DNA from: an uncultured Acidobacteriota bacterium
GTDB lineage: Bacteria > Acidobacteriota > Blastocatellia > Pyrinomonadales > Pyrinomonadaceae
Assembly (NCBI GenBank): GCA_937873515.1
Contig: CALMYB010000010.1
Coordinates: 372,001-436,000 of the forward strand
Reading direction: 5' to 3'
DNA: 64,000 bases
This document shows positions 25,844-34,459 of the stretch, piece after piece (within the stretch, counting starts at the first letter, position 1; each line of letters opens with the position of its first letter). The notes under the pieces are model-generated. The model searched no databases, was not told where the DNA came from, and worked only from the letters and a program-made list of their open reading frames with translations. The position numbers and the translations under genes are program-made.

Positions 25844-28096
25844 CTACCGCTGAACTTGATATTGTGACGATGTCACCGTTAGATATACCGCTGCTTGGGC
25901 CCTCGCCTTCGCATTTGCGGGTGTCGAAGAGATCGCCGTGACCGCGGTCAATATGGTCGAGCGCATCTGCGACGACATCGTGCCGTGCATAAAGCGGTTG
26001 TTCATTTCGTCCAGCAGCTTGTTGCCGGTCGCGTCCGCATTTGAGATCGCCTCCAGGTCTGCAAGATAAAGCTGCGTACCGTTCGGCGTATCCGGCTGCG
26101 ACACGTTGATGCGGCCGTAAACCGCCGAATTTGCGAAATTCGCACGGGCTATCGCCGTTCCGGTGTTAAAGATCGCGAACTCTGGGCCGAGAAGCGATGT
26201 ACCCGGAATCACATAGCTCGGCGGATAGAAGTTGAACACCGTAGGCGAATAGAACGGATTCTGCGACATCGCGCGCGGATAGCGGCTGATATTCGCATCA
26301 CTCTGCGTCGTTCCGTCCACGCTCGTTACACCAAGCTGGCGATAGAGATTCGTCGTCAACTGAACAGGCTCGCGCAGCTTTCCGTAGTTCGGGTCCGTTT
26401 TTGAATCGCCGCGTGCCTCCGGATCGAGAAGGATCGCCTTGATCACTTCCTTCATCTGCGTCGGACTCGTGCGGTTCGCATTGAACACCGCCGAGATCCG
26501 CCCAACGTACGCAGGGCTCGGATCTCCCGTAACAAGCTGCTGGATCAGGTACTTAGAGACGAAAGGTGCAACGTTCGGATGGTTGTAGATGTTGTCCAAT
26601 GCCTGATTGAGCGAGGCGTATGCATACGGATAGATCGTTGCTTGCGTGTTGCAAGTGGGCGGGCCGCAAGCAGCAACGTTCATCGTGGCCGACGAACCCG
26701 GATAAGTCAGCAGCGTCTTTGCCGTCAGATCGTGGCTGCCCGTATTTAGGGACATATTGTCCTTGTAATCAGGGCTTCCCGGCACTGCATTGGGACAATT
26801 GGCCTGAAAATCCGAAGTTCGGCAGTCACGCCAGCCCGTAAAGACCTTTGTCAGGTTGGTAACGGTGGTCTGATCGTAGGTCGGGATCGGATTCCCCTGC
26901 CCGTCGAGTTGGAGCGTTCCATCCTGGTTGAGCATGAATAGCCCGATGTTGAAGAGCTGCATTATCTCCCGCGGGTAGTTCTCGTTCGGATTCGTTCGGG
27001 TCGAACGGATCATATCGAGATAGTTGCCCATCGCGGGATTGAGCGTCACGTCATACATCATCTGACGCCAATTCCCGAAGATATTCTTATCGATCGCCTG
27101 TTGGTACGCGATCATATGGCTCGACTGCTGCGTATCGTTTCCGGAGATTACCCAGAGTTGGTTAAGCGCCCAATTCACACGAAGGCGCAGCTGTGATTCG
27201 CCGTAAAGAGCGTTCTTGAAGAACCAGATCTGAACCGGATACTGCGTGTAGCGGTCACGGCGGCAGGTCAGCGGTACGTCGTCAGTTCCGCCGTCGCACG
27301 TCGTCGGTGCGGTGGACGGCATTAAGGGAATGTCGGGATACGGAATATCAGAGTAATTCGCCTCGAACTGCTCTGCAAGCCATGTCCTAAGGCCGATACG
27401 CCTGACGCGGGCATCGAGGGTCTGAGTCGGGCCGAAAGTCGCCTGTTCGAGGAACCGCATACGGTCGCTTGACCAGCGATAGCCGACACCGCCATAGGAA
27501 TCTTCGTTGCCCATCTCCTTTGCTTGAGTGGCGGCAATGGCCCTTGCAGTGGCAAGCGGCGTCGGGAAGGTTCCCGGCACATCCTTGATGCCGTCCATTC
27601 CGCCAACACCAAGTTTCACGACATTGCTGGCAAGTCCGCGCCAAGCAAGATAAACATTCAGGTCGCCCGGCCGCGGTGCTCCCCAGAACTTCATATCATC
27701 GGTCAAAATGACCGTGGCCCGATATACATCGGGATAACCGGCCACGCGGCCCAATCCAACTACGGGAAAGCGATAGAAATGGCCTTCGCTGTCGCTTGCA
27801 TAAACACGGAAAGCGTTGGCGCCCTCGCCCGGTATTAAGGCCACGTTCGTAAAATAGAGAGCGATCTTCGAACCTGTGTCGAATGCTCTGTTATTTGCTA
27901 TCCGCTCGAGCGAACCTTTTCCGCGAACCGATGAATCGGTCGCAAGAACCCGTGTCGAATCCGGCGAAGTAAGCAAGATCGGTGTGGGCGAATTTGGATC
28001 AGGATCGCTATCCGCCAAGGCCGAACCAACGAAAAATACAGCCACGATAGCTGTCAACAAAACTCGTGGGGCGGCGCCAAGTAACCTGCCAACCAT
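25844..28096 (-). CDS. DUF1800 secreted protein
   Basis: A 750-residue protein with an N-terminal signal (VLLTAIVAVFFVGSALA), an N-terminal beta domain (to about 170) and the DUF1800 region from about 205 (RFLEQATFGPT) on, with typical LRVNWALNQLWVIS, NPAMGNYLDM, NYPREIMQLFNIG and VTNLTKVFTGW motifs. DUF1800 and DUF1501 genes form a two-gene unit widespread in Planctomycetes, Acidobacteriota and others. Function not known; extracellular or periplasmic. Confidence 0.9.
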   Translation of the reverse strand: MVGRLLGAAPRVLLTAIVAVFFVGSALADSDPDPNSPTPILLTSPDSTRVLATDSSVRGKGSLERIANNRAFDTGSKIALYFTNVALIPGEGANAFRVYASDSEGHFYRFPVVGLGRVAGYPDVYRATVILTDDMKFWGAPRPGDLNVYLAWRGLASNVVKLGVGGMDGIKDVPGTFPTPLATARAIAATQAKEMGNEDSYGGVGYRWSSDRMRFLEQATFGPTQTLDARVRRIGLRTWLAEQFEANYSDIPYPDIPLMPSTAPTTCDGGTDDVPLTCRRDRYTQYPVQIWFFKNALYGESQLRLRVNWALNQLWVISGNDTQQSSHMIAYQQAIDKNIFGNWRQMMYDVTLNPAMGNYLDMIRSTRTNPNENYPREIMQLFNIGLFMLNQDGTLQLDGQGNPIPTYDQTTVTNLTKVFTGWRDCRTSDFQANCPNAVPGSPDYKDNMSLNTGSHDLTAKTLLTYPGSSATMNVAACGPPTCNTQATIYPYAYASLNQALDNIYNHPNVAPFVSKYLIQQLVTGDPSPAYVGRISAVFNANRTSPTQMKEVIKAILLDPEARGDSKTDPNYGKLREPVQLTTNLYRQLGVTSVDGTTQSDANISRYPRAMSQNPFYSPTVFNFYPPSYVIPGTSLLGPEFAIFNTGTAIARANFANSAVYGRINVSQPDTPNGTQLYLADLEAISNADATGNKLLDEMNNRFMHGTMSSQMRSTILTAVTAISSTPANAKARAQAAVYLTVTSSQYQVQR

Positions 28097-28337
28097 AACT
28101 TTTCCTCCTAAACTGCTTTTGACGAGTACTTTAAAAGTCGGCAGCGTGCGGGGTCGATGCCGTTCAAGAATGTTTTACATTTTTAAATCTACACTTTTCC
28201 GTGCATTTTGCCAACCAATTTTTTTCCTTAGTTTGCCGAACATTTTCTACCACCAATAGACGCTGTGGAAGTGTATTTAGCCGAACAAATTTGTACAGAA
28301 ACTCGTCTTTTTCCCGCAATGCTGAAATAATCATCCG

Positions 28338-29249
28338 ATGCCGATGAAATTCACTATCAAAACACCCGAAAACTTCTCTTTCGAACACACTTTGCTAAGC
28401 CATGGCTGGTACGACCTGGCTCCATTCGGGCGTTCGGGCAGCACAGAACTAGCCATGGTGCTGCGTCGCGGAAAGGCCGGGAAACCGATCGAGGTCAACG
28501 TTCGAGGGACCGTCAAAGCGATCAAGGTCACCATCGATGCCGATAACGCCGATAACGTCGACCGCGAGGGCGTGATCCGTGATATTCGGCATATTCTCCG
28601 GCTGGACGAGGAATTCGAAGGTTTTTATGAAGCTATCGAAGAATGCAGTGCGGTCGGTTGGGCAGCGGAGGTAAAGGCGGGCAGATTGCTTCGCGGCCCA
28701 AATGTCTTCGAGGACCTCGTCAAAACGCTCTGCACGACCAATTGTTCGTGGGCGCTGACAAGGATAATGGTTAAGAATCTGGTCGATGAGCTGGGCGATG
28801 CGACGGCAAACGGCAATAAAGCGTTTCCCACCGCACAAGCCATGGCATCAGCGGGCGAGACCTTTTACCGTGAAATCATCCGCAGCGGCTATCGAGCCCC
28901 GTTCTTTGTCGAGTTGGCTGAACGAGTTTCGAGCGGCGAGCTCGATCCGGAAAAATGGCTTGAAAGCGAACTCTCGACCCCTGACCTCAAGAAAGAGATC
29001 AAGAAAGTGAAAGGAATTGGCGACTACGCCGCTGACAATCTGCTGAAACTGCTTGGAAGATACGATTGCCTTGCGTTGGATTCCTGGGTTCGCGGCGGCT
29101 ACTACAAAAAGCATAACAAAGGCAGAAAATGCACGGACAAGAAGATCGAGCGGCATTACAGGAATTTCGGCGAATGGCGGGGCCTGGCGATCTGGTGCGA
29201 TATGACCGAGGACTGGTTCTTTGGCGAAGGCCGCCGGAACGATAAATAG
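28338..29249 (+). CDS. HhH-GPD DNA glycosylase (AlkA/Ogg-like)
   Basis: A 303-residue protein with the helix-hairpin-helix-GPD core. The hairpin is at 225-240 (KGIGDYAADNLLKLLG), followed by the catalytic Asp D248 in LALDSWVRGG. There is no Lys at the position used by bifunctional Ogg/Nth enzymes, so monofunctional base excision is likely. The N-terminal 90 residues resemble the beta domain of AlkA/Ogg. No Cys cluster for Fe-S is visible. The base recognised is not known (alkylated or oxidised purine are both possible). It is a single gene. Confidence 0.75.
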   Translation: MPMKFTIKTPENFSFEHTLLSHGWYDLAPFGRSGSTELAMVLRRGKAGKPIEVNVRGTVKAIKVTIDADNADNVDREGVIRDIRHILRLDEEFEGFYEAIEECSAVGWAAEVKAGRLLRGPNVFEDLVKTLCTTNCSWALTRIMVKNLVDELGDATANGNKAFPTAQAMASAGETFYREIIRSGYRAPFFVELAERVSSGELDPEKWLESELSTPDLKKEIKKVKGIGDYAADNLLKLLGRYDCLALDSWVRGGYYKKHNKGRKCTDKKIERHYRNFGEWRGLAIWCDMTEDWFFGEGRRNDK

Positions 29250-29338
29250 TTTCTTTTCGGCCAAGACGCGGACCCGCGTCGTCTAACCTTCGGCCGCACG
29301 CCTGTGCAGCCACATATTTTTCTCGGAGGTTAGCATTT

Positions 29339-29830
29339 ATGAAAGCACCATTCTTGAAGGCAATTATAGCTCTCTCCGCCTTTGTTCTATTACTCGGCCT
29401 TGCAGATTCGGCATCTGCCCAATATCGCCGAGGTAAGCGTTACCGAACTACTACCACAAAAGCTCAGGTAGATCGGGTGATCAAGCGGGTTGAGACCCGG
29501 GTCGACCGCTTTGTCGGTGAATATGACCGCTCGCTTGACCGCAGTCGGCTTGACGGCACAGGACGCGAAGATTGGCTCAACAAACGCGCAAGAGATCTTG
29601 AATCTGCGACCGATGAACTTCGCCGCGAGTTCGATCGGCGCGATTCGTGGTACGAGAATCGTGACGAGGTCCGGCGATGTCTGAACATTGCGAGCGATAT
29701 CGACAAGAGCATACGAACGCTAAGGCTTGGGCCCGCGACCGAAGGCAATTGGGCCCAAGTGCGTGCTGAACTCAACGCTCTCGCAGATGTCTTCAATGAG
29801 CCGCGCATCGGCTCACGAAGATACAAATAG
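29339..29830 (+). CDS. Secreted Arg-rich helical protein, unknown
   Basis: A 163-residue protein with a signal peptide (FLKAIIALSAFVLLLGLADSASA). The mature part is helical and highly charged (VDRVIKRVETRVDRFVGEYDRSLDRSRLDG), with repeated Asp-Arg spacing. One Cys only. No known family is recognised. A strong terminator follows at 29860. Confidence 0.6.
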   Translation: MKAPFLKAIIALSAFVLLLGLADSASAQYRRGKRYRTTTTKAQVDRVIKRVETRVDRFVGEYDRSLDRSRLDGTGREDWLNKRARDLESATDELRREFDRRDSWYENRDEVRRCLNIASDIDKSIRTLRLGPATEGNWAQVRAELNALADVFNEPRIGSRRYK

Positions 29831-29859
29831 CACGGGTTAGCGAACTTCTGGCTTTGATC

Positions 29860-29900
29860 CGGCTCTTTTTGACGATCACCTGTCGAAAAGAGCCGTTTTT
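29860..29900 (+). terminator. Rho-independent terminator
   Basis: CGGCTCTTTTTGAC (29860-29873) pairs with GTCGAAAAGAGCCG (29882-29895) with one G-T pair, followed by TTTTTGTT. Confidence 0.9.
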
Positions 29901-29994
29901 GTTAAACACTTTCGGCTCGATTTCGTAGAAGCCATATAGGCGCGAAAGTCGCCGGATGTAGTATTATTTCCTCTTACGAGCGGATAAGTCTTAG

Positions 29995-31659
29995 ATGATC
30001 GGAGCCGGAAGAGTCTTACAGCAGAGATACCGAATTGACCGTCAGATCGGCCAAGGCGGGATGGGCGCCGTCTATATTGCTACCGACGAACGCTTTGCGA
30101 GCACTGTCGCCATCAAAGAAACGCTGTACATGGACGACAACTATCGTAAGGCTATCGAACGCGAAGCTCGTCTGCTGAACAGCCTGAAACATAATGCCTT
30201 GCCGCGGGTCAGCGATCATTTTGAGGAAGATAACAGTCAGTTCCTCGTGATGGAATACGTTGCGGGCGAGGACCTTTCTACGATCCTCGAGCGCGATAGG
30301 AAGCCGTTCCCGGTCGAAAAGGTGCTAGGCTGGGCAGATCAACTCCTTGATGCGCTGGATTTTCTGCACTCTCAGGTGATTCCGGTCGTTCACCGAGACA
30401 TCAAACCGCAAAACCTGAAGCTCACACCCGACGGGAAGATCGTCCTCCTTGACTTTGGCCTTGCGAAAGGGAATCCGACCGATGCCGGTCATCAAACGGC
30501 GGCAAAGAGCATATTCGGATACTCGCGGAACTACGCGTCGCTCGAGCAGATACAAGGCACGGGAACCGACCCGCGCAGCGACCTGTATTCGCTGGCGGCT
30601 ACGCTCTATCATCTGATGACCGGAGTTCCGCCCGAAGACGCATTGACGCGTGCGATGGCGGTTTTGACGCGCAAGCCTGATCCCCTGAAGCCCGCAAATA
30701 TTATACGGCCCGATATACCTGCGGGAGTTGCCGGCGTTCTGCAGTCTGCACTTGCCCTTGATGCGGCGGAGCGGCCGGCGACCGCCGGCGATATGCGGCA
30801 GATGCTGCGAGACCACGAGAATTATGCTCACCTTGCGGTAGCTCCCGCGGCCGGTATCGCCCCGGCTGAAACTCCTCGTGATGTCCATTATCAGGCGACA
30901 CAGCTAATGCCGGAGACAACGCGTCCGGTTCCGCTTTCGAGTGCGGCAAGAACGGAAGTGCTTGAGTCATCGGATTCGCACGAAACCGCTGTTCGACAGC
31001 GGGATCTTACTGAAAATGCACCTCCGAGAACGCGAAAGAAACTCGCAGTGGCCGCCGCGGCCCTTCTGCTAGGCGGCTCGGCACTAGCTCTGGGCGGAGC
31101 ATACATTGCGAACCCGGCGCTCTTTGGCAACGGTTCGCAAGAACCGGCCAACGCGGCGCCGCTTGTAACGGAGCCTTCCGCCGGCAGTCTCGTTCCGGCA
31201 GATAATTCGAATTCTGCGTCTAACAGCGCAGAGGCCGAAAACAAGGAAACACCGGGAATAACAGAAGACCGGGCCGGAACCAGCGAGAAACCCAGAACGA
31301 CGACCGAGCCAAAAACTCAAGACACTTTGCAGTCAACGAAGAAGTCCGGAAAGGTGACGATCAAAGGTGATGATGGTGATATCACCATGGACGATCTTGA
31401 CGATCCAAGCGAGATCATCATTACCAAGCGAAACCCGGACGGCAGTACGACGACCACAAAAGTAAACCCGCCGAAGCAGCCGAATAGGAGAAAGTTCAAT
31501 CCGCGCGTGCCGAATGTGCCGTACGAATTCAGCGTTCCCGAAGGACTTACACCGCAGCAGGAAAGACAGGTGCGTGAAGCTTGGAAGGAAAGGCAGCGGG
31601 AGATTCGCGAACGGAACGAACGGCAAAGATATCAAACGAATCCGCAAACGCCTCAGTGA
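29995..31659 (+). CDS. Transmembrane Ser/Thr protein kinase (PknB type)
   Basis: A 554-residue Hanks-type kinase. Glycine loop GQGGMGAVY at 19-27, catalytic Lys K41, HRDIKPQN at 133-140 with the catalytic Asp, DFG at 153-155 and a SLEQIQG-type P+1 region. The kinase domain ends near 275. A transmembrane helix lies at about 350-370, and the outer 180 residues are low-complexity (Ser/Asn/Thr, then Arg/Glu-rich near the end), with no PASTA or propeller domain. The C-terminal end KRQREIRERNERQRYQ is basic and coiled. It overlaps the convergent acyltransferase gene by 7 bp. Confidence 0.9.
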   Translation: MIGAGRVLQQRYRIDRQIGQGGMGAVYIATDERFASTVAIKETLYMDDNYRKAIEREARLLNSLKHNALPRVSDHFEEDNSQFLVMEYVAGEDLSTILERDRKPFPVEKVLGWADQLLDALDFLHSQVIPVVHRDIKPQNLKLTPDGKIVLLDFGLAKGNPTDAGHQTAAKSIFGYSRNYASLEQIQGTGTDPRSDLYSLAATLYHLMTGVPPEDALTRAMAVLTRKPDPLKPANIIRPDIPAGVAGVLQSALALDAAERPATAGDMRQMLRDHENYAHLAVAPAAGIAPAETPRDVHYQATQLMPETTRPVPLSSAARTEVLESSDSHETAVRQRDLTENAPPRTRKKLAVAAAALLLGGSALALGGAYIANPALFGNGSQEPANAAPLVTEPSAGSLVPADNSNSASNSAEAENKETPGITEDRAGTSEKPRTTTEPKTQDTLQSTKKSGKVTIKGDDGDITMDDLDDPSEIIITKRNPDGSTTTTKVNPPKQPNRRKFNPRVPNVPYEFSVPEGLTPQQERQVREAWKERQREIRERNERQRYQTNPQTPQ

Positions 31660-32282
31660 TTCCCGACCGACACTATTCGCTCCTTAAGCCGTTGTGTTTC
31701 GATCTGCGCATCGTCGGATTCGGGCAGAAACGGCTCGTGGTACACGATCTGAAGCGACCTAAATACTCTTGGTATGGCCCTTCCCTGCGGCCAGATCCGG
31801 TTTCCGCCGACGATCGTAACCGGAAGAACCGGTGATCTCCGCGCGATCGCGATCCGCATCGCTCCTTCCTTCATCTCGAGGAGTTCACCGGTCTCGATCT
31901 GCCTTGAGCCCTCGGGGAAGATCACAAGCGCGGCTCCGTCATCAAGAGCACGGATCGCGGTCCGGAATGCGGCGGCGAAGCTCTTTGCATTCTGCGAAAC
32001 CGGAAACGCGCCGAGATACCGTATCAGCCGGCCGATGAAGAACCATCCAAACGCTCCGTCAAAGGCCATGAACTGGGTCTTTTGACGGATCGGAGACGCG
32101 ATCCAGACGGGATCGATATAAGTTTGATGATTTGCCGCGACCACGTAACCTGTGTCGCCGCTCGGCGGGATATTCTCAAGGCCGACATATTCAATGCGCC
32201 AGAGAACTTTGCTGATCGTGCGAGCGATGCTCTTTAGCGACCTGGCAACGAGCGGGGATGGATATTGGAGTTCAGCCGGCAC
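31653..32282 (-). CDS. plsC: 1-acyl-sn-glycerol-3-phosphate acyltransferase family (PlsC)
   Basis: A 209-residue membrane-associated acyltransferase. The HX4D active site is H-Q-T-Y-I-D in ANHQTYIDPVW; the second block is FPEGSRQ with the acyl-acceptor-binding Gly/Ser; PVLPVTIVGGNRIWP is the later family block. It transfers an acyl chain to lysophosphatidate or a related lysolipid. The N-terminus is short with no clear extra transmembrane helix. It ends within the 3' end of the kinase gene. Confidence 0.85.
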   Translation of the reverse strand: MPAELQYPSPLVARSLKSIARTISKVLWRIEYVGLENIPPSGDTGYVVAANHQTYIDPVWIASPIRQKTQFMAFDGAFGWFFIGRLIRYLGAFPVSQNAKSFAAAFRTAIRALDDGAALVIFPEGSRQIETGELLEMKEGAMRIAIARRSPVLPVTIVGGNRIWPQGRAIPRVFRSLQIVYHEPFLPESDDAQIETQRLKERIVSVGNH

Positions 32283-32352
32283 AAAGAAAATGGATCGAAC
32301 AGTCCGATGGTCTGTCCGATCCTACTAGCTTAGCCGTAAGGTTGGCAATTCT

Positions 32353-33153
32353 TCAAGAAACGAGGTCCATATCGTACTTCTCCTCGCCAATGGAGTTCTG
32401 CGCAAGGAACATCTTCTCGGTCGGAAAACGTTGATCGACAAATTCCAAATGAAGAGATGGGAGCTGATTCTTTCGTTCCTTCCGATTACGGACAACGGCG
32501 ACCGAATAAAAGCGGAAATCTTCGCACGCGACCTTTACTCGTTCACCCACTTTGACAGGAAGCGCACAGAGCACCGAAACGCCTGCCGTGCTGATATTCT
32601 GCGTCATACAGTCTTCCTTCTGGGCGGTCCTTTCCGTCTTTCCCTTAAGGCGGGAAACCGACATCGGAATGCTGATCCAGAATCGCGAATTCTTTCGCGG
32701 CATGAACTCCGTCGCGGATTCGATTATCCGCCAAAGGCCGTTGGCATGCATCCCGATGATCCGGTAGCCCTGAGAGCGGTTCTCAATGTGGCTATCGGGC
32801 GGCGTCTTCCCGATGAAGCCGACGCCAACGTGATAGACTTGCTTGCCATCGACCTCAGCCTGGTTGCAGAATTGCACCACGCCGACAACCTGGTAGATCT
32901 TTTCGCCTTTGTCGTATGCGCGCAAAGAGTCGTCAAGAGGCATCGTCAGCTGTATCAAGCGGCCGACAACGCACGGCTGCGTCAGCGTAAAGCCTGCTCC
33001 GTTTCGAGAGATGCTCGTTACCGGCGTGATCTCTTTCCAAGGTTCGTCATCGCCCGTAACCTGTACGATCGCTTTGAGGTCGATCTCGTGCCGCGCGGAA
33101 GCCCGCATCTCGGGCTGTCCAGTTGGGGGAATATGTTCAAATTCTGTGCTCAT
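32353..33153 (-). CDS. Tandem PilZ domain protein
   Basis: A 266-residue protein with two PilZ-like units. The first: RASARHEI (RxxxR) then SISRNGAGF. The second: PRKNSRFWISIPM then NISTAGVSVL, matching the c-di-GMP motifs RxxxR and (D/N)xSxxG. The presence of both motif halves suggests c-di-GMP binding, which is family knowledge plus inference. No output domain is attached. It is a paralogue of the gene 86 bp upstream, same strand. Confidence 0.75.
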   Translation of the reverse strand: MSTEFEHIPPTGQPEMRASARHEIDLKAIVQVTGDDEPWKEITPVTSISRNGAGFTLTQPCVVGRLIQLTMPLDDSLRAYDKGEKIYQVVGVVQFCNQAEVDGKQVYHVGVGFIGKTPPDSHIENRSQGYRIIGMHANGLWRIIESATEFMPRKNSRFWISIPMSVSRLKGKTERTAQKEDCMTQNISTAGVSVLCALPVKVGERVKVACEDFRFYSVAVVRNRKERKNQLPSLHLEFVDQRFPTEKMFLAQNSIGEEKYDMDLVS

Positions 33154-33239
33154 CGGAGTCGGGGGACGACGGTCATGCTTGTCAATACGTGGGAACCCGG
33201 CCAGTCGGTCTATTTGTCCTTTTAGTTTTTAGTTTCGCG

Positions 33240-33992
33240 TCAATCTATGCCTTCCAACGGAAAGAATCGATCAACGAATTCGAGATGCAGGCGAGGAATG
33301 CCGTCCGGGCCGGTTCGACGGCCGCGAACAACCGAAATGATCTTTATATCGTGACGCAGGCTTACGACGCGAACGAATGTACCGGCCTCAAGCTCCCATT
33401 GGGTAAAGATAGCGGCTCCGCCGAAGCTGATATTCTCCGTTACGGTGGATTCGCTCTTGATGACTTCGCCAGATTCATCAAGCAGTTCTATGACAAGTGC
33501 TTCCGGGATGTGGAAGCGGGTCTGCTTTCGCAGGTCTTTCGGCAGATCGCTGTCATCTGCGCCTACATCCATTTCGCCGATGTGCCAAAGGCCTTCGTCC
33601 TCGCGGTGAGTGATGTCGTACAGACGTGAAGGATCGGCAAGATAATTGTCAGGCGGCGTTTTCCCAATGAACGCAACTCCACAGGCGAATTGGGGATTCT
33701 CGGGGCTGGGGCTCGAATCGATACAGCGGCGGACCAATCCCCAGATCTTGTACTGCGGCTCAGTAAAGTCATACACACGAAGCTGCCGAGGCATCGGGAT
33801 GGTCAGCATTATCAGCCGGCCGCGTTTTGTCGGGCGTTTAAGCAAGAATCCTGCCCCGAAGGCAGAGACATCCTGGAGCCTTGTGATCTCATTCCACGAG
33901 ACATTCCCGTCGATCTTTACTTCGACGCGGACCGGTAGGGGAAGCGCTATCCTCTGGATTCTCCGGTTTTCTTTTACGTAGGCGGTTGACAT
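33240..33992 (-). CDS. Tandem PilZ domain protein, paralogue
   Basis: A 250-residue protein. The first PilZ unit has NRRIQRIALPL and DVSAFGAGF; the second has RKQTRFHIP and NISFGGAAI. The intermediate block shares wording with the neighbour (GVAFIGKTPPDNYLAD against GVGFIGKTPPDSHIEN), so the two arose by duplication. Probably cytoplasmic c-di-GMP readers. Each could bind two nucleotides if both halves are functional. Confidence 0.75.
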   Translation of the reverse strand: MSTAYVKENRRIQRIALPLPVRVEVKIDGNVSWNEITRLQDVSAFGAGFLLKRPTKRGRLIMLTIPMPRQLRVYDFTEPQYKIWGLVRRCIDSSPSPENPQFACGVAFIGKTPPDNYLADPSRLYDITHREDEGLWHIGEMDVGADDSDLPKDLRKQTRFHIPEALVIELLDESGEVIKSESTVTENISFGGAAIFTQWELEAGTFVRVVSLRHDIKIISVVRGRRTGPDGIPRLHLEFVDRFFPLEGID

Positions 33993-34459
33993 GGTTTTTT
34001 GGCTGCTGAGGATTGTGTTCTAGATTCTTTGAAAGAAGGCCTTTTCAGCCCGGATCTTGGGAACTTTGGGTGGCATAGCCAATATTGAGATCGAGGACGC
34101 CGCGCTTCTGGCGGCAATATCAGCCTAGTTAACTAAACGACGGTTTCTTTACGTCTTCCAGATTTCGCGATCTGTTTCTGCATAGGGGTCAGTTTCACTT
34201 ACCATTTCAAGGCGATGTCGCCGGTTTCGGGAATACCGAACACCCGAGCCCGCTTTAGGCCGCTTTTCACCTTGTATTTACTGGGCAAAAATGAACTTTC
34301 AGGATGGTCTGCCAAGTTGCGAGAGAGGCCCAGCAGCCTGTAAAATAGTATTACCTATCAGATGGAGATTTGTAAACACTTTTTTTAGCATCACTTCTCC
34401 TTGCACCGCCCGTAAACTGATGCTGGCCGAAGCCCTTTGACGGAATATTTGTACACAAA
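33993..34459. other. Intergenic region before gyrA with candidate promoter
   Basis: A 467-bp stretch between the divergent PilZ gene and gyrA, with no convincing gene. A sigma70-like pair TTGCGA (34317-34322) and TAAAAT (34341-34346) with an 18-base spacer lies about 115 bp before the gyrA ATG and could be its promoter. T-rich runs occur near 34380-34390. Otherwise nothing is recognised. Confidence 0.4.
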
